Source of the DNA: Deminuibacter soli
GTDB lineage: Bacteria > Bacteroidota > Bacteroidia > Chitinophagales > Chitinophagaceae
Length of the DNA stretch: 64,000 bases
Direction of reading: 5' to 3'
Assembly (NCBI RefSeq): GCF_003412455.1
Contig: NZ_QTJU01000009.1
Coordinates: forward strand, 1-64,000
In this document: positions 1 through 8,705 of the stretch, piece by piece
Numbering within the stretch: position 1 is the stretch's first letter
Layout: every line of letters begins with the position of its first letter
Made by a program: the position numbers and the translations under genes
Notes under the pieces: model-generated
The model's database searches: none
The model's input: the letters and a program-made list of their open reading frames with translations, nothing else
What the model was told of the DNA's origin: nothing

Positions 1-481
1 GGGCTTATCCGGTTACATCTGGCTACCTATATAGATTTACTTCACTTCTTAATCAACCCGGACAAGGCATTGTTAAACTATAAAAATCCGCACCCCCAAA
101 TACAGCTTAGTTTTTTCCCTTCACAATAAAGGGGGCTTGCCTTTTTATACGACCACTCACACGCCTGATTTTGTTGCATTACAGCAAAAAAAAGCACTGC
201 TTTCCGTTTTTACCGGACAACAGTGAATAGGCAATAGTGAATAAAATACAAACGCCGTTGCCTGTGGGGACACCGGCAACGGCATGTGACTGAGCGCAGC
301 CGAAACCCCGTCGCTTGCGACGTTCAGCGTATTAAACTTCGCTACGATCTCCGCAAAAAAAATTCCGTGTATTTCGCGTATTCCGCGAGAAACCTCCTTC
401 GCTAAAATCATCTCGACTGTCGACTGTCGATTCTCGAAATTGGTACTCGCTAAGATCGCTCATCACTGTCGATTCCCGGTC
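1..481. repeat. Gene-free stretch with interspersed hairpin repeat, copy A
   Basis: No credible gene is seen here; the open frame at 157-411 is made of repeat sequence. From about 220 onward the stretch carries modules that recur elsewhere in the window: a gaataggcaatagtgaat box near 226, a hairpin at 253-284 with arms GCCGTTGCC and GGCAACGGC around a short loop, and tcatctcgactgtcg/cgattctcgaa boxes between about 404 and 480. Bases 1-220 are AT-rich and show nothing recognisable. The repeat probably lies in the 3' flank of the regulator gene that ends at 482. Confidence 0.7.
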
Positions 482-1855
482 TCACACATACCCTTGCTTT
501 ATGCCCAGCCGTTTCATTTTTGAATAGAGCGTAGTGGCAGGCACATCGAGCAATTCGGCTGCGCCGCCGGGGCCGTATACCCTTCCCTGGCAGGCTTTCA
601 GGGCGCTGAGAATATGGGCGCGTTCCACTTCAACCAATGTTTGAATGCCCGCCGGTTTTGCTTCGGGATCGGTTACAGGTGAAGCAGCGGATTGCGGCAG
701 TTCAACCTTTGTTATTTCAATGCCCGTGGCAGTGAGCACGCTGCGTTCTATTAAATGTTCCAGTTCCCTGATATTGCCGGGCCAGTCGTAGGCTGCCAGT
801 TGTGCCAGTACGGCGGGTGTTATGCCGGTAATCATTTTTTTACAGGCAACTGAATACTTCCTGGTGAAATGCATGGCCAGCGCTGGAATATCCTCCTTCC
901 TGTTGCGCAATGGCGGCAGTACCAGCGGGAATACATTCAAACGGTAATACAGATCGAGCCGGAAACTGCCGTCTGCCACTTCCCTTTCAAGGTTACGGTT
1001 GGTAGCAGCGATAATGCGAACATTTACTTTAATGGTTTGACTGCTGCCAAGCCGTTCGATTTCTTTCTCCTGCAATACACGCAGCAGCTTTACCTGTGCA
1101 TCCTGCGGCAGCTCTCCTATTTCATCGAGAAAAATGGTACCGCCATTCGCTTGTTCAAATTTGCCAATGCGCCGGTTGTTGGCACCGGTGAAAGCACCAC
1201 GTTCATGACCGAATAATTCAGATTCAATTAAATTGACAGGAAGCGCTGCGCAGTTAACTACCACGAAAGGCATTTTGCTGCGGTCAGAAAATTCGTGAAT
1301 GGCATGCGCAATACGTTCCTTACCTGTGCCGCTTTCACCGAGTATCAGCACGGAAGTTTCTGCAGGTGCAACTACAGCAATACGCTGCATAACGGCAGCC
1401 AGTCCGCCGGCTGTACCAATCACCCCTTCAATATGCGGCGTGCTTGCGGGCCTGGTGTGTGCATTGGCATTTGCCAGTCCCTGTTCTACATTGCGCCTGT
1501 ATTTCGCGATTTCCAGCATTACCAGCAAATCCGTATCCCTGAAGGGTTTCACCATAAAACCGTAGGGTTGTGTGGCTTTCACAGCTTCCAGTGTGCGTTG
1601 GTTGGTATTGGCTGATATGTATAGAAACGGCAGCTGCTGGCCGATGAGTTCCCACGCGAGGTCAATGCCTGTTAAACTGCCCCGGAGTATAATATCGAGC
1701 AGTATCCAATCCGGTTGCTGCGCCAAAATCAAGGCCCGCGCCTTTTCTACAGACGATGCAATACCTACCACCTGGTAACCCGCATCGGTAAGCATTATAC
1801 GCAGGTCGTTGGCAACAATAAACTCATCTTCTACTATCAGTATCTTGTCTTTCAT
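482..1855 (-). CDS. NtrC-family sigma-54-dependent response regulator
   Basis: A 457-residue two-component output protein that activates sigma-54 promoters. The receiver domain (about 1-120) has the acidic pair E9/D10, phospho-acceptor D54 in ILLDI and K103. The AAA+ domain follows with Walker A GESGTGKE (173-180), the sigma-54-contacting GAFTGA loop (220-225) and Walker B IFLDE (241-245). A Fis-type helix-turn-helix closes the protein (about 410-457, [13 protein letters not shown]). All key residues are intact, so it should be a true activator. No histidine kinase lies next to it in the window, so it is an orphan here; the neighbouring sulfatase is on the same strand 235 bases upstream. ATG start. 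Confidence 0.93.
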   Translation of the reverse strand: MKDKILIVEDEFIVANDLRIMLTDAGYQVVGIASSVEKARALILAQQPDWILLDIILRGSLTGIDLAWELIGQQLPFLYISANTNQRTLEAVKATQPYGFMVKPFRDTDLLVMLEIAKYRRNVEQGLANANAHTRPASTPHIEGVIGTAGGLAAVMQRIAVVAPAETSVLILGESGTGKERIAHAIHEFSDRSKMPFVVVNCAALPVNLIESELFGHERGAFTGANNRRIGKFEQANGGTIFLDEIGELPQDAQVKLLRVLQEKEIERLGSSQTIKVNVRIIAATNRNLEREVADGSFRLDLYYRLNVFPLVLPPLRNRKEDIPALAMHFTRKYSVACKKMITGITPAVLAQLAAYDWPGNIRELEHLIERSVLTATGIEITKVELPQSAASPVTDPEAKPAGIQTLVEVERAHILSALKACQGRVYGPGGAAELLDVPATTLYSKMKRLGIKQGYV

Positions 1856-2090
1856 TGATCGTATATCCTGTTTATAAAAGTAATGATTACCATTAAACCG
1901 CTAACAACAGGTTAAACATTGTTTCAGACAAGGCATCATACAACAGGCTTCCGGCTATTACAGCCAAGCACGATGCCAGCATGCTAATGCACTACAAACC
2001 AATACCTAAGCAGCACAATCACAGCAACGCCATTTGCGTTATTTCGTTAATTTACGCCGCATTTACGAGGGGTGGACAGAAGCTCATTTC

Positions 2091-3539
2091 TTATTGACTA
2101 TTCCCCGATTTTGGTGGTGTATAGGGATCAGGAGTGCCCATGGGAATAAGCGGGTAGCGTTTGGTGCTGGCTTCAAATGCGCCGATCATCTTCATCATCG
2201 GGCCGATTAGCCAGGATGAGAAGAGGAGCTTTGTTTCGTCTTCCCGCGGGTTGGTATACAGGTCAAACAAATGTGGTAATGCCCATTTCTCCGGCTCTGA
2301 TATCATGGTTTCCTGGTGGTAAAAATGTGCTTTGAAGTGTTTCCATTTCACGGCTTGTAAACGGTCGCCAACCCAAATGGGAAAACCATCGCGCCCGGAT
2401 TTTGTGGTCTGTCCCAAAAAGAAAGCTTTCATATTTATACCGTCTATGGGCCTGTCATTGGGAACAACAGCCCCGGTAATGCCAGCCAGCGTTGGAAACA
2501 GGTCAACATTGTGTACAATTTCATCGGTTACTTTATTGGAAGGAATATTTCCGGGCCAGCGTATCATAAACGGCACGCGAATGCCACCCTCCCATGCTGT
2601 AAAATACTGGCCTTTCCATGGACCGGCCCAGCCATCCCAGGGTTGCACATATTCCGGCCCGTTATCGCTTAGAAAAATTACAATCGTTTCTTTCCTGATA
2701 TTAAGCCGGTCAATCGCGTCTAACATACGACCTACATTATAGTCCATTTCCGTTAACATATCAGCCCAATCGCCGTTACCGGTTTTACCTGCAAAAGCCG
2801 GATTGGGTAAAGCAGGTATATGGCATTGGGTAAGTGCTGCAAACACGAAAAAAGGGTGATTGGCTTTTACGTTTTTTTCCATTGCGGCAATGGACCGGTT
2901 TGTGATCTCCGCATCAATTATTCTGCGCTGATCAAGATCGTATGTTTGCAACGCCTTGCTCTGCTCGCCTTTGCGGCCCTCCATTATCTTTTCAACAGGC
3001 ATGTAGCTGGTGGAAAAATTGGGATCTGAGGGCCACATGGCTTCATCGGTGGTACGCGGAATACCATACCATTCATCAAAGCCCTGGTCGTTCGGCAAAC
3101 GGCCATTGTTACTACCCAGATGCCACTTGCCGAAATAAGCAGTTTTATACCCGCTTGCAGACAAAGATTCTGCAATAGTAACTTCCCATTGGGTAAGCCC
3201 ATCGGCCACGCCGCCAAAGGGCACTGCATAGGTGCCGGACCGTATGGCGAAGCGCCCCGTCATAATAGCAGAGCGACTGGGTGTACATTGCGGTTCGGAG
3301 TTCATGTTGGTAAAGCGCATTCCTTCGCTGGCTAACTGATCAATTCTTGGCGTAGCTGCACCGCGTGTAATGCCGCCACCGTAGCAACCCAGTTCGCCGT
3401 AACCCAAATTATCAACGAGCACAAACAGGATATTCGGCTTCGCTTGCGCTGCCACCGAAAGAGGTATGTTGGCCGCAATGCCTATTAAAACAACCAGCAT
3501 CAGTAAACTGGTATAGAATTTCATATCAACTGTTTTCAT
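2091..3539 (-). CDS. Secreted sulfatase (arylsulfatase family S1)
   Basis: Predicted to hydrolyse sulfate esters, probably on a sulfated glycan. The catalytic signature CTPSR (Cys near residue 85) is the site converted to formylglycine, followed by SAIMTGR. The N-terminal metal-binding stretch VLVDNLGYGELGCYGGG and a later LSDNGPE metal site are present. An N-terminal signal peptide ends near AAQA. The open frame can be read from a TTG 15 bases upstream; I take the ATG at 3539, and the in-frame ATG at 3524 (MKFYTS) is equally plausible. Length of about 482 residues is normal. No sulfatase-maturating enzyme is in the window, so activation depends on a gene elsewhere. Confidence 0.92.
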   Translation of the reverse strand: MKTVDMKFYTSLLMLVVLIGIAANIPLSVAAQAKPNILFVLVDNLGYGELGCYGGGITRGAATPRIDQLASEGMRFTNMNSEPQCTPSRSAIMTGRFAIRSGTYAVPFGGVADGLTQWEVTIAESLSASGYKTAYFGKWHLGSNNGRLPNDQGFDEWYGIPRTTDEAMWPSDPNFSTSYMPVEKIMEGRKGEQSKALQTYDLDQRRIIDAEITNRSIAAMEKNVKANHPFFVFAALTQCHIPALPNPAFAGKTGNGDWADMLTEMDYNVGRMLDAIDRLNIRKETIVIFLSDNGPEYVQPWDGWAGPWKGQYFTAWEGGIRVPFMIRWPGNIPSNKVTDEIVHNVDLFPTLAGITGAVVPNDRPIDGINMKAFFLGQTTKSGRDGFPIWVGDRLQAVKWKHFKAHFYHQETMISEPEKWALPHLFDLYTNPREDETKLLFSSWLIGPMMKMIGAFEASTKRYPLIPMGTPDPYTPPKSGNSQ

Positions 3540-3817
3540 GACTTTTCGAATCAACCCAAGGTAGCGAAAACAAAACCCGGGAGAAAGGTGTAACGGTTAC
3601 GAAGTGGAGGGAACAATCCACCACTCCCATTGCATTTCAACAAACAATTGCCTATTTTGAAGCAGCAAAGCATTGTGCTATTGTTCATCTTTCCGGCAGC
3701 TTCAGCTACATACAGCATATACCATTCAATACCGTTTAGTTTAACAGGCTCTTTTAATCCTTTGCCTTTGGTGAAACATTTGAACGTTTGAACATGTAAA
3801 CAATTGAACCTACAGTT
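3540..3817. other. Intergenic region with short degenerate oligomer repeats
   Basis: This gap holds no convincing gene; the minus-strand open frame across it has no recognisable product. Near 3771-3812 there are repeated TTGAAC/GTAAAC words just upstream of the next gene, resembling the low-complexity oligomers also seen near 4935-4980 and 62424-62481. Confidence 0.4.
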
Positions 3818-4741
3818 ATGTCTACCTTTACTATTCAACAAAGTACCCTGCAACAACTGTTGCGCATTAACCAGTTCCAGTTAAGCAACCCGCCGCAGCT
3901 GGTGTTTGTGGGTATCAGGGGTTGTATTATGACCAACCCGAACGACCAGGATTTTCACGCCACCCAAACACTCACGCTGATGGATGTGAACTACATTAAC
4001 CCGCGCTGCACCATACTGCAATGGCGGGCAACAGACGGGCAGCTGGCGGCGTTTCCGGCGAGTACGGTGCCGAATATCAGCCTGATTAAATCTGCCAAGG
4101 CGCAGGGCGGTGTGGGCACTAATTGTTTGATTACGGGTTACTACAAAGATTACCGCAAGGGCTTTCACAAGAGCGGCGCACCCACAGGTCACGAGGCCTT
4201 CAGGCAAACAGAAATTCAACCGATCCGGCGCAGCGGTGATGATCTTGACTTTGACCTCGATGACCGTATAGAATATGATAACCCGCAGGACAATATTCAC
4301 TGCGGCTGGTTCGATGGTATTAATGCAGACAGTTTTTCCAGTGCAGGCTGCCAGGTGGTGATGGGCTTTCCCAAATGCGAGCGGCCGGGCAGAGACCGGA
4401 ATGTTGGCCCCTGGCGTGTGTTTCACGACAACGCGTATGGCATTACACAGTCTTCTTTCCCCTATATCCTGTTAACCGGTACCGAGCTGTTCAATATTGT
4501 TACCGGCACACCAGCCACCAGGGCCAAACTGCGCTATGGCTCATCCGGACCATTGGTAGAAAAGTTGCAGACGGTTCTTAAAAGCAAGCAATTCTACGAA
4601 GGTGAAATTGATGGTGATTTTGGTCCGCGTACAATGAAAGCGGTGATCACTTTCCAGAAGAATGCATTTGGCAACCCGGGAGCAGATGGCGTTGTGGGGG
4701 CCGTTACTGCGGAGCAGCTGCAGCTGGATTTGACGATGTGA
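3818..4741 (+). CDS. Peptidoglycan-binding protein with L,D-transpeptidase-like motif
   Basis: A 307-residue protein. The C-terminal part (about 238-304: LRYGSSGPLVEKLQ, GEIDGDFGPRTMKAVITFQ, GVVGAVT) is a clear PG_binding_1 domain. The N-terminal 230 residues are not a family I can name with certainty, but H161 in NIHCGW followed by SAGC (S175-C178) fits the spacing of the YkuD/L,D-transpeptidase active site (H, about 14 residues, S/T-x-G-C). It may cut or cross-link peptidoglycan. No signal peptide or membrane segment is visible, which would suit a lysin released by lysis or by a dedicated secretion route. ATG start. The gene is alone between two repeat-bearing gaps. Confidence 0.75.
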   Translation: MSTFTIQQSTLQQLLRINQFQLSNPPQLVFVGIRGCIMTNPNDQDFHATQTLTLMDVNYINPRCTILQWRATDGQLAAFPASTVPNISLIKSAKAQGGVGTNCLITGYYKDYRKGFHKSGAPTGHEAFRQTEIQPIRRSGDDLDFDLDDRIEYDNPQDNIHCGWFDGINADSFSSAGCQVVMGFPKCERPGRDRNVGPWRVFHDNAYGITQSSFPYILLTGTELFNIVTGTPATRAKLRYGSSGPLVEKLQTVLKSKQFYEGEIDGDFGPRTMKAVITFQKNAFGNPGADGVVGAVTAEQLQLDLTM

Positions 4742-4979
4742 ACGAAGTGAGTAGTAAGTAGTGAGTGATTCCGTGTTGTGTTGGGGATCACTGGTGAACA
4801 GTGTCCATAGGACGCCTTTGTCCAAGGGACTTCTTCGGAGGAGAATAGGCAATAGTGAATGACCGAAACGAGATTTTACCGGAGCGAAGGTGTCGCGGTA
4901 GGGACACCGGCGACGGCATATGTGCATAACGTTAAACTTTAAACCATGAAACCTTTAAACAATTAAACCATCTACAACA
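4742..4979. repeat. Gene-free stretch with interspersed hairpin repeat, copy B
   Basis: No gene. It contains gtccaagggacttcttcgga (also in copy D), a gaataggcaatagtgaat box at about 4843-4860 and a diverged hairpin at 4891-4919 (GTCGC...GCGAC core with GGACACCGG). A run of AAACTTTAAACC-like oligomers follows at 4932-4975. Confidence 0.65.
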
Positions 4980-4983
4980 AGAA

Positions 4984-5006
4984 AGCCCCCGTAAAAACGG
5001 GAGCCT
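4984..5006 (-). terminator. Hairpin after epoxide-hydrolase-like gene
   Basis: Read on the minus strand, GCTCCCGT-TTTT-ACGGGGGC is followed by TTTCTT, a plausible intrinsic terminator about 80 bases past the stop codon of the hydrolase gene. Confidence 0.55.
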
Positions 5007-5082
5007 CTTCGTTCTGATTAACCTGTAAATTGTATGACTGTTATTTTTTGCCCCCGGGCAATACATCGCTATTGCATTATCT

Positions 5083-6084
5083 TCAAAAGCCATCCACTTC
5101 AATAATCGCATCAGCAAAGGCTTTGGGAGCTTCCTGCGGCACGTTGTGACCGATACCGGGGAATATTTTGTGTGCGTATTTGCCGGTGAATTTTTTGGCA
5201 TAAGCCGCACCGTCGGCAGCAGGTCCGTCGAAGTCACTGGAGATGGTAATAGTGGGTACCGTAATTACAGGTGCAGTGGCCAGCTGTTGTTCGTATTTGT
5301 CGTATTTCGCTTCTCCGGCAGCCAGGCTTAAGCGCCAGCGGTAATTGTGTATTACAATGGCTACGTGATCGGGGTTGTTGAAAGAGGCTGCTGTTTGTTC
5401 GTAAGTAGCATCATCAAAATTCCATTTGGGTGAAGCGGTTTGCCAGATCAGTTTGTTGAAATCGTGCGTGTTTTGCGTGTAACCGATTTTGCCGCGTTCT
5501 GTAGAAAAATAGTACTGGTACCACCAGCCTGATTCTGCTTTGGGAGGCAGCGGGCGCAGGTTGGCAGGCAGGTTGGTAATCAGGTAACCGCTTACAGACA
5601 CGAGCGCTTTGCAACGTTCGGGCCACAGTGCAGCCATAATATCGGCGGTACGTGCACCCCAGTCAAACCCTGCAATAATGGCCTTGGGTATATGCAGAGC
5701 ATCCATCAGCGCGATAATGTCTAATGCAATGGCAGATTGCTGTGCATTGCGAACGGTTTCGGCAGAACGGAAGCGCGTAGTACCATAACCACGCAGGTAA
5801 GGAACGATAACATGGTAACCTTTTGCTGTTAGCAGCGGCACCACGTCTACATAACTGTGAATATCGTAAGGCCAGCCATGCAGCAGTATTACTGCCGGGC
5901 CGTTTGCAGGGCCATCTTCCACATAACCGATATTGAGCACGCCGGCATCAATTTGTTTTACATGATTGAAAGCATTGTCTTTACTGCCTTGAGCAAATAC
6001 GGCGCTGAACGCACCTGAAACAGCTATCACAACGCACAGCAGTGCAATACGCAACGAACGACGGCTAAATTGATGATAAGACAT
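5083..6084 (-). CDS. Exported alpha/beta hydrolase, epoxide-hydrolase-like
   Basis: About 333 residues from the ATG at 6084, which begins a good signal peptide (VIAVSGAFSAVFAQ); the longer frame to 6183 would bury that signal. The fold markers are HGWP (69-72), which supplies the oxyanion hole, the nucleophile elbow GFDWGA with Asp at 141, and the catalytic His near 313 in GIGHNVPQE. An Asp rather than Ser nucleophile points to epoxide hydrolases or haloalkane dehalogenases; HGxP favours epoxide hydrolase. Substrate is unknown. It stands just downstream of the ohr gene on the same strand, separated by a terminator, so joint transcription is unlikely. Confidence 0.85.
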   Translation of the reverse strand: MSYHQFSRRSLRIALLCVVIAVSGAFSAVFAQGSKDNAFNHVKQIDAGVLNIGYVEDGPANGPAVILLHGWPYDIHSYVDVVPLLTAKGYHVIVPYLRGYGTTRFRSAETVRNAQQSAIALDIIALMDALHIPKAIIAGFDWGARTADIMAALWPERCKALVSVSGYLITNLPANLRPLPPKAESGWWYQYYFSTERGKIGYTQNTHDFNKLIWQTASPKWNFDDATYEQTAASFNNPDHVAIVIHNYRWRLSLAAGEAKYDKYEQQLATAPVITVPTITISSDFDGPAADGAAYAKKFTGKYAHKIFPGIGHNVPQEAPKAFADAIIEVDGF

Positions 6085-6154
6085 ATAAAATGATTTGGGT
6101 GTTGATTCAACAGAAATTTTTAACGTGCAGCCGGAAGCGGCAATCATAAAAAGC

Positions 6155-6181
6155 GGCCTGTGCGGTTTGTACACACAGGCC
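6155..6181 (-). terminator. Intrinsic terminator after ohr
   Basis: Perfect 8-bp stem GGCCTGTG (6155-6162) with CACAGGCC (6174-6181). On the minus strand the stem is followed by GCTTTTTATG, a proper U-tract, 13 bases past the Ohr stop codon. Confidence 0.75.
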
Positions 6182-6193
6182 ACTCGTCCCGTG

Positions 6194-6613
6194 TTATAAA
6201 ACGCTGATGGCCACTTCTACATTATCGCGTATTGCTTTAGAATACGGACAGGTTTGGTGTGCTGTTGCTACTACCTGTTCTGCAACCTCACGTGGTACAC
6301 CCGGCAAGCTGATGTTCAAACGCGCCTGCAGTGAATAACCGTCATCACCCAGGCAAAGATCTACAGCCGCATCGATCGCGCGATCGGCAGGCAGTTCAAT
6401 CTTCATTTGTTTTGCTGCAAGACCCATGGCGCCTTCAAAACAGGCAGACCAGCCTGCAGCGAAAAGCTGTTCGGGGTTGGTGCCGGTTCCGGGTGTGCCG
6501 GGCAGGCTGTGTTTAATATCCAAACGACCATCACTGCTTTTTGAAGTACCGCCATCGCGGCCACCTGTTGTATGTACCTGTGCTGTGTATAACACTTTCT
6601 TATTCGTGCTCAT
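6194..6613 (-). CDS. ohr: Organic hydroperoxide resistance protein (Ohr)
   Basis: A 139-residue OsmC/Ohr-family peroxidase that reduces organic and fatty-acid hydroperoxides with a reactive Cys pair. The two signature cysteines are C58 in [12 protein letters not shown] and C122 in HQTCPYSKA, matching the Ohr subgroup (Cys near 60 and 124) rather than OsmC. The ATG at 6613 starts [13 protein letters not shown], the normal Ohr N terminus; the longer frame adds an unrelated 17 residues. Ohr is usually controlled by OhrR (MarR family), but none is adjacent; the closest regulator is the HxlR gene 470 bases upstream. Confidence 0.93.
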   Translation of the reverse strand: MSTNKKVLYTAQVHTTGGRDGGTSKSSDGRLDIKHSLPGTPGTGTNPEQLFAAGWSACFEGAMGLAAKQMKIELPADRAIDAAVDLCLGDDGYSLQARLNISLPGVPREVAEQVVATAHQTCPYSKAIRDNVEVAISVL

Positions 6614-7084
6614 AGTATTTGTTTTTTCGTTGATCAAAAGTATTCCGCATGCGGGCCCCGGCAATCTTCCATGTTCCTTAACCGGGCAAAATGCACCCCT
6701 GAACGGACATTTCGCGACCCGAAGTTTTCCTGCGCCTGCTGCTGTTTGAAGTTTAACGTTGGAGGTTTAACGTTGGAGGCTCCAAAACATGCGGGCATAT
6801 TCTCAATATGTGGAGGAATTGTTTCACGCAATGTGCGCAAAGGAGCAATGCCGCAATGAAGAATCAGTTGCGCTGATCAGAGACTTGCTGAGATAGTCTC
6901 GACTGTCGATTCCCGGTGTTTTCCCACTCACCACTCACAGAACAGCCGATGTCCCTGTGATGAGCAACTGCATGAGCGATCGAAACGAAGGTTGTTGCCG
7001 GTGAGGATACGGGCAACGGCATCAGGTGATTAGTCGCTACGATCATCTCGACTGTCGATTCTGGATTCCCGACGGCTTTTATAC
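6614..7084. repeat. Gene-free stretch with tandem 14-mer and hairpin repeat, copy C
   Basis: No credible gene. A perfect tandem duplication of GTTTAACGTTGGAG lies at 6751-6764 and 6765-6778. From about 6895 the stretch is interspersed-repeat sequence: ctcgactgtcgattcccggt boxes at about 6898 and 7050, and a hairpin at 6994-7021 (TTGCCGGTG...CGGGCAA) followed by tcgctacgatcatctcgact. The promoter of ohr should lie in 6614-6700 but no clear boxes were seen. Confidence 0.65.
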
Positions 7085-7447
7085 TCACAACTCACGGTGA
7101 CTGCTGCGTTGTTTGCTGCCCCATTGGCTTAGCTGGTTTAAAATAGGCCATAGTTCCATCGCAGTGTTGGTTAGTTCATATTCTACCCTGGGCGGCACTT
7201 CAGCATATACAGTTCGTTTTACCAGGCCGTCCTGTTCCAGTGCGCGCAACTGCAAAGTAAGCATGCGTTCAGACATAAACGCAAACTCCTTTTTCAGCGC
7301 TGTGAAGCGGAGCGTTCTGTTTTCGAGCATACTCAGTATCTGCAGTTTCCACCTGCCGCCGATTTTATTGATTGCATAAGACAAGTCGCATTCAAAGAGA
7401 CTTTGCTCATTGCGCGTATACGTGGAGTTTACCTTTCTCGTTGCCAT
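7085..7447 (-). CDS. HxlR-family transcriptional regulator
   Basis: A 120-residue winged helix-turn-helix regulator. The hallmark is FECDLSYAINKIGGRWKLQIL (HxlR/MarR-like start with an early Cys), then ALKKEFAFMSERMLTLQLRALEQDGLV and the wing VPPRVEYELT. The Cys in FECDL is the residue that senses thiol-reactive or oxidative stress in family members such as YodB and HypR. It is divergent from the SDR gene at 7554, and a perfect TACAAATTTGTA palindrome lies between them, so it probably controls itself and that oxidoreductase. Confidence 0.9.
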   Translation of the reverse strand: MATRKVNSTYTRNEQSLFECDLSYAINKIGGRWKLQILSMLENRTLRFTALKKEFAFMSERMLTLQLRALEQDGLVKRTVYAEVPPRVEYELTNTAMELWPILNQLSQWGSKQRSSHREL

Positions 7448-7451
7448 TACT

Positions 7452-7463
7452 TACAAATTTGTA
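7452..7463. promoter_or_regulatory. Candidate HxlR operator
   Basis: Perfect 12-bp palindrome TACAAATTTGTA directly in front of the HxlR start (7447) and 90 bases before the divergent SDR start. Position and symmetry suit an operator of this family; binding is inferred. Confidence 0.5.
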
Positions 7464-7553
7464 TGTATCCCACAATTAACTGTACACACTATAAAATTAG
7501 CGGCAGCCTGCAACTTTGCAAAGAAATTCTCAATACACAATCAAGCAAGTATT

Positions 7554-8306
7554 ATGGAACTGTATTTAAAAGGAAAAACAGCAGTAGTCAGCGGCGCCAG
7601 CCAGGGGCTGGGCAGGGCAATCACCAAAGAACTGGCAATGGAAGGTGTAACCGTACTGGCCACCGCAAGAAACGAAGCACTATTACATGCACTCAGGGAT
7701 GAAATTATTGCAGCAGGCGGCACGGCACCTGTGTTGCTTGTACAGGATTTTGTGGCCCCTGAAGCACCGCAACGCATCGCTGCAGCTGCATTAACCAACC
7801 TGGGCCATGTTGACATTCTCATAAACAATGCAGGCCGCAGCCGACCGCTGGATGTTGTGGCACCTGAAGACGAATGGGCCGCTTCCATGACACTGGATTT
7901 TGACCGGCACCGGCAGCTTACACAGGAGCTGCTGCCACACATGATAGAGCGCAGGCAAGGCAGTATCCTGAATATCACCAGCACCTACGAACTACGCAGC
8001 ATCAATGCCTCGGCAGTGGCAAAGGCAAGCGTAGTGGTATGGGCCAAGCAGCTCGCCGGTCAGCTGGGTAAATACGGTATTACTGTAAACAGCCTGCAAC
8101 CCGGCTTAATAGACACAGCCAATATCCGCCGCTTTTTTAATGCAGCAGAACGCAGGCAGTTTGCCTCGCAGGAAATAGCACTCGGCGATTTTGGCGACCC
8201 GCAGGATGTTGCCAATATGGCCACGTTCCTGGTATCACCCCGCGCAAAATACATCACCGGCACAGTAGCCGTAGTAGACGGCGGCATGCGGCAGTATCCG
8301 TTTTAG
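7554..8306 (+). CDS. Atypical short-chain dehydrogenase/reductase
   Basis: A 250-residue classical-size SDR. The NAD(P)-binding motif SGASQGLGRA (about 11-20), NNAG and the C-terminal GTVAVVDGGM are present. The catalytic region is unusual: after the Ser of NITS the protein reads SINASAVAKASVV, so the Lys is kept but the position four before it is Ser instead of the catalytic Tyr of YxxxK, and the loop is about three residues short. It may bind a nucleotide without normal ketoreductase chemistry. I use the ATG at 7554 (MELYLKGKTAVV); the longer frame starts inside the HxlR control region. Likely regulated by the divergent HxlR gene. Confidence 0.88.
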   Translation: MELYLKGKTAVVSGASQGLGRAITKELAMEGVTVLATARNEALLHALRDEIIAAGGTAPVLLVQDFVAPEAPQRIAAAALTNLGHVDILINNAGRSRPLDVVAPEDEWAASMTLDFDRHRQLTQELLPHMIERRQGSILNITSTYELRSINASAVAKASVVVWAKQLAGQLGKYGITVNSLQPGLIDTANIRRFFNAAERRQFASQEIALGDFGDPQDVANMATFLVSPRAKYITGTVAVVDGGMRQYPF

Positions 8307-8705
8307 TGAGAGATTACTGGTGAGTGATCAAAGCGAATCCGTTGTGTTGTGGATCACTGTCCAAGGGACTTCTTCGGAGGTGAATAGTGAATAGTCAATA
8401 GTGAATGCAGCGAAGCTAGTTGCCGGTGAGGACACCGGCAACGGCATCTGGATGTGAACGATTATTCGCTACGATCATCTCGACTGTCGTTTCTCGATTC
8501 TCGAAGGCTTTTTATACTCACGACTGACAACTCAAGATGCTTTAAGTGTTTAGCAAACAATTAGCAGTCCCCATAAAGCATACATGCATTAGTGAAGATT
8601 TGTTTTGCCGATTTTTTTTTCGTGGCATACAGGATATTGATTATTTTTTCGGCTGCTAACAATTTGGCAAGCAAACATTTATTTCTTCACTAAAACAGTT
8701 GCTTT
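8307..8705. repeat. Gene-free stretch with interspersed hairpin repeat, copy D
   Basis: No gene. This is the fullest repeat copy: gtccaagggacttcttcgga at about 8350-8369, gaatagtcaatagtgaatg at about 8389-8407, a hairpin at 8419-8447 with arms GTTGCCGGTG/CACCGGCAAC and loop AGGA, then cgctacgatcatctcgactg from about 8468. The remaining 8540-8705 is AT-rich leader of the SusC gene; no clear TAnnTTTG box was found there. Confidence 0.75.

Noticed and set aside
157..411. 84-residue minus-strand open frame
   Set aside because: It consists of interspersed-repeat sequence also found at other intergenic sites and has no recognisable product.
3551..3856. 101-residue minus-strand open frame between the sulfatase and the peptidoglycan-binding gene
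   Set aside because: It overlaps the start of a real gene on the other strand, has no signal or domain and crosses low-complexity oligomers.
6671..6859. Short plus-strand open frame upstream of the HxlR gene with several Cys
   Set aside because: It covers the ohr leader and the tandem 14-mer; no domain and no neighbours in the same direction.
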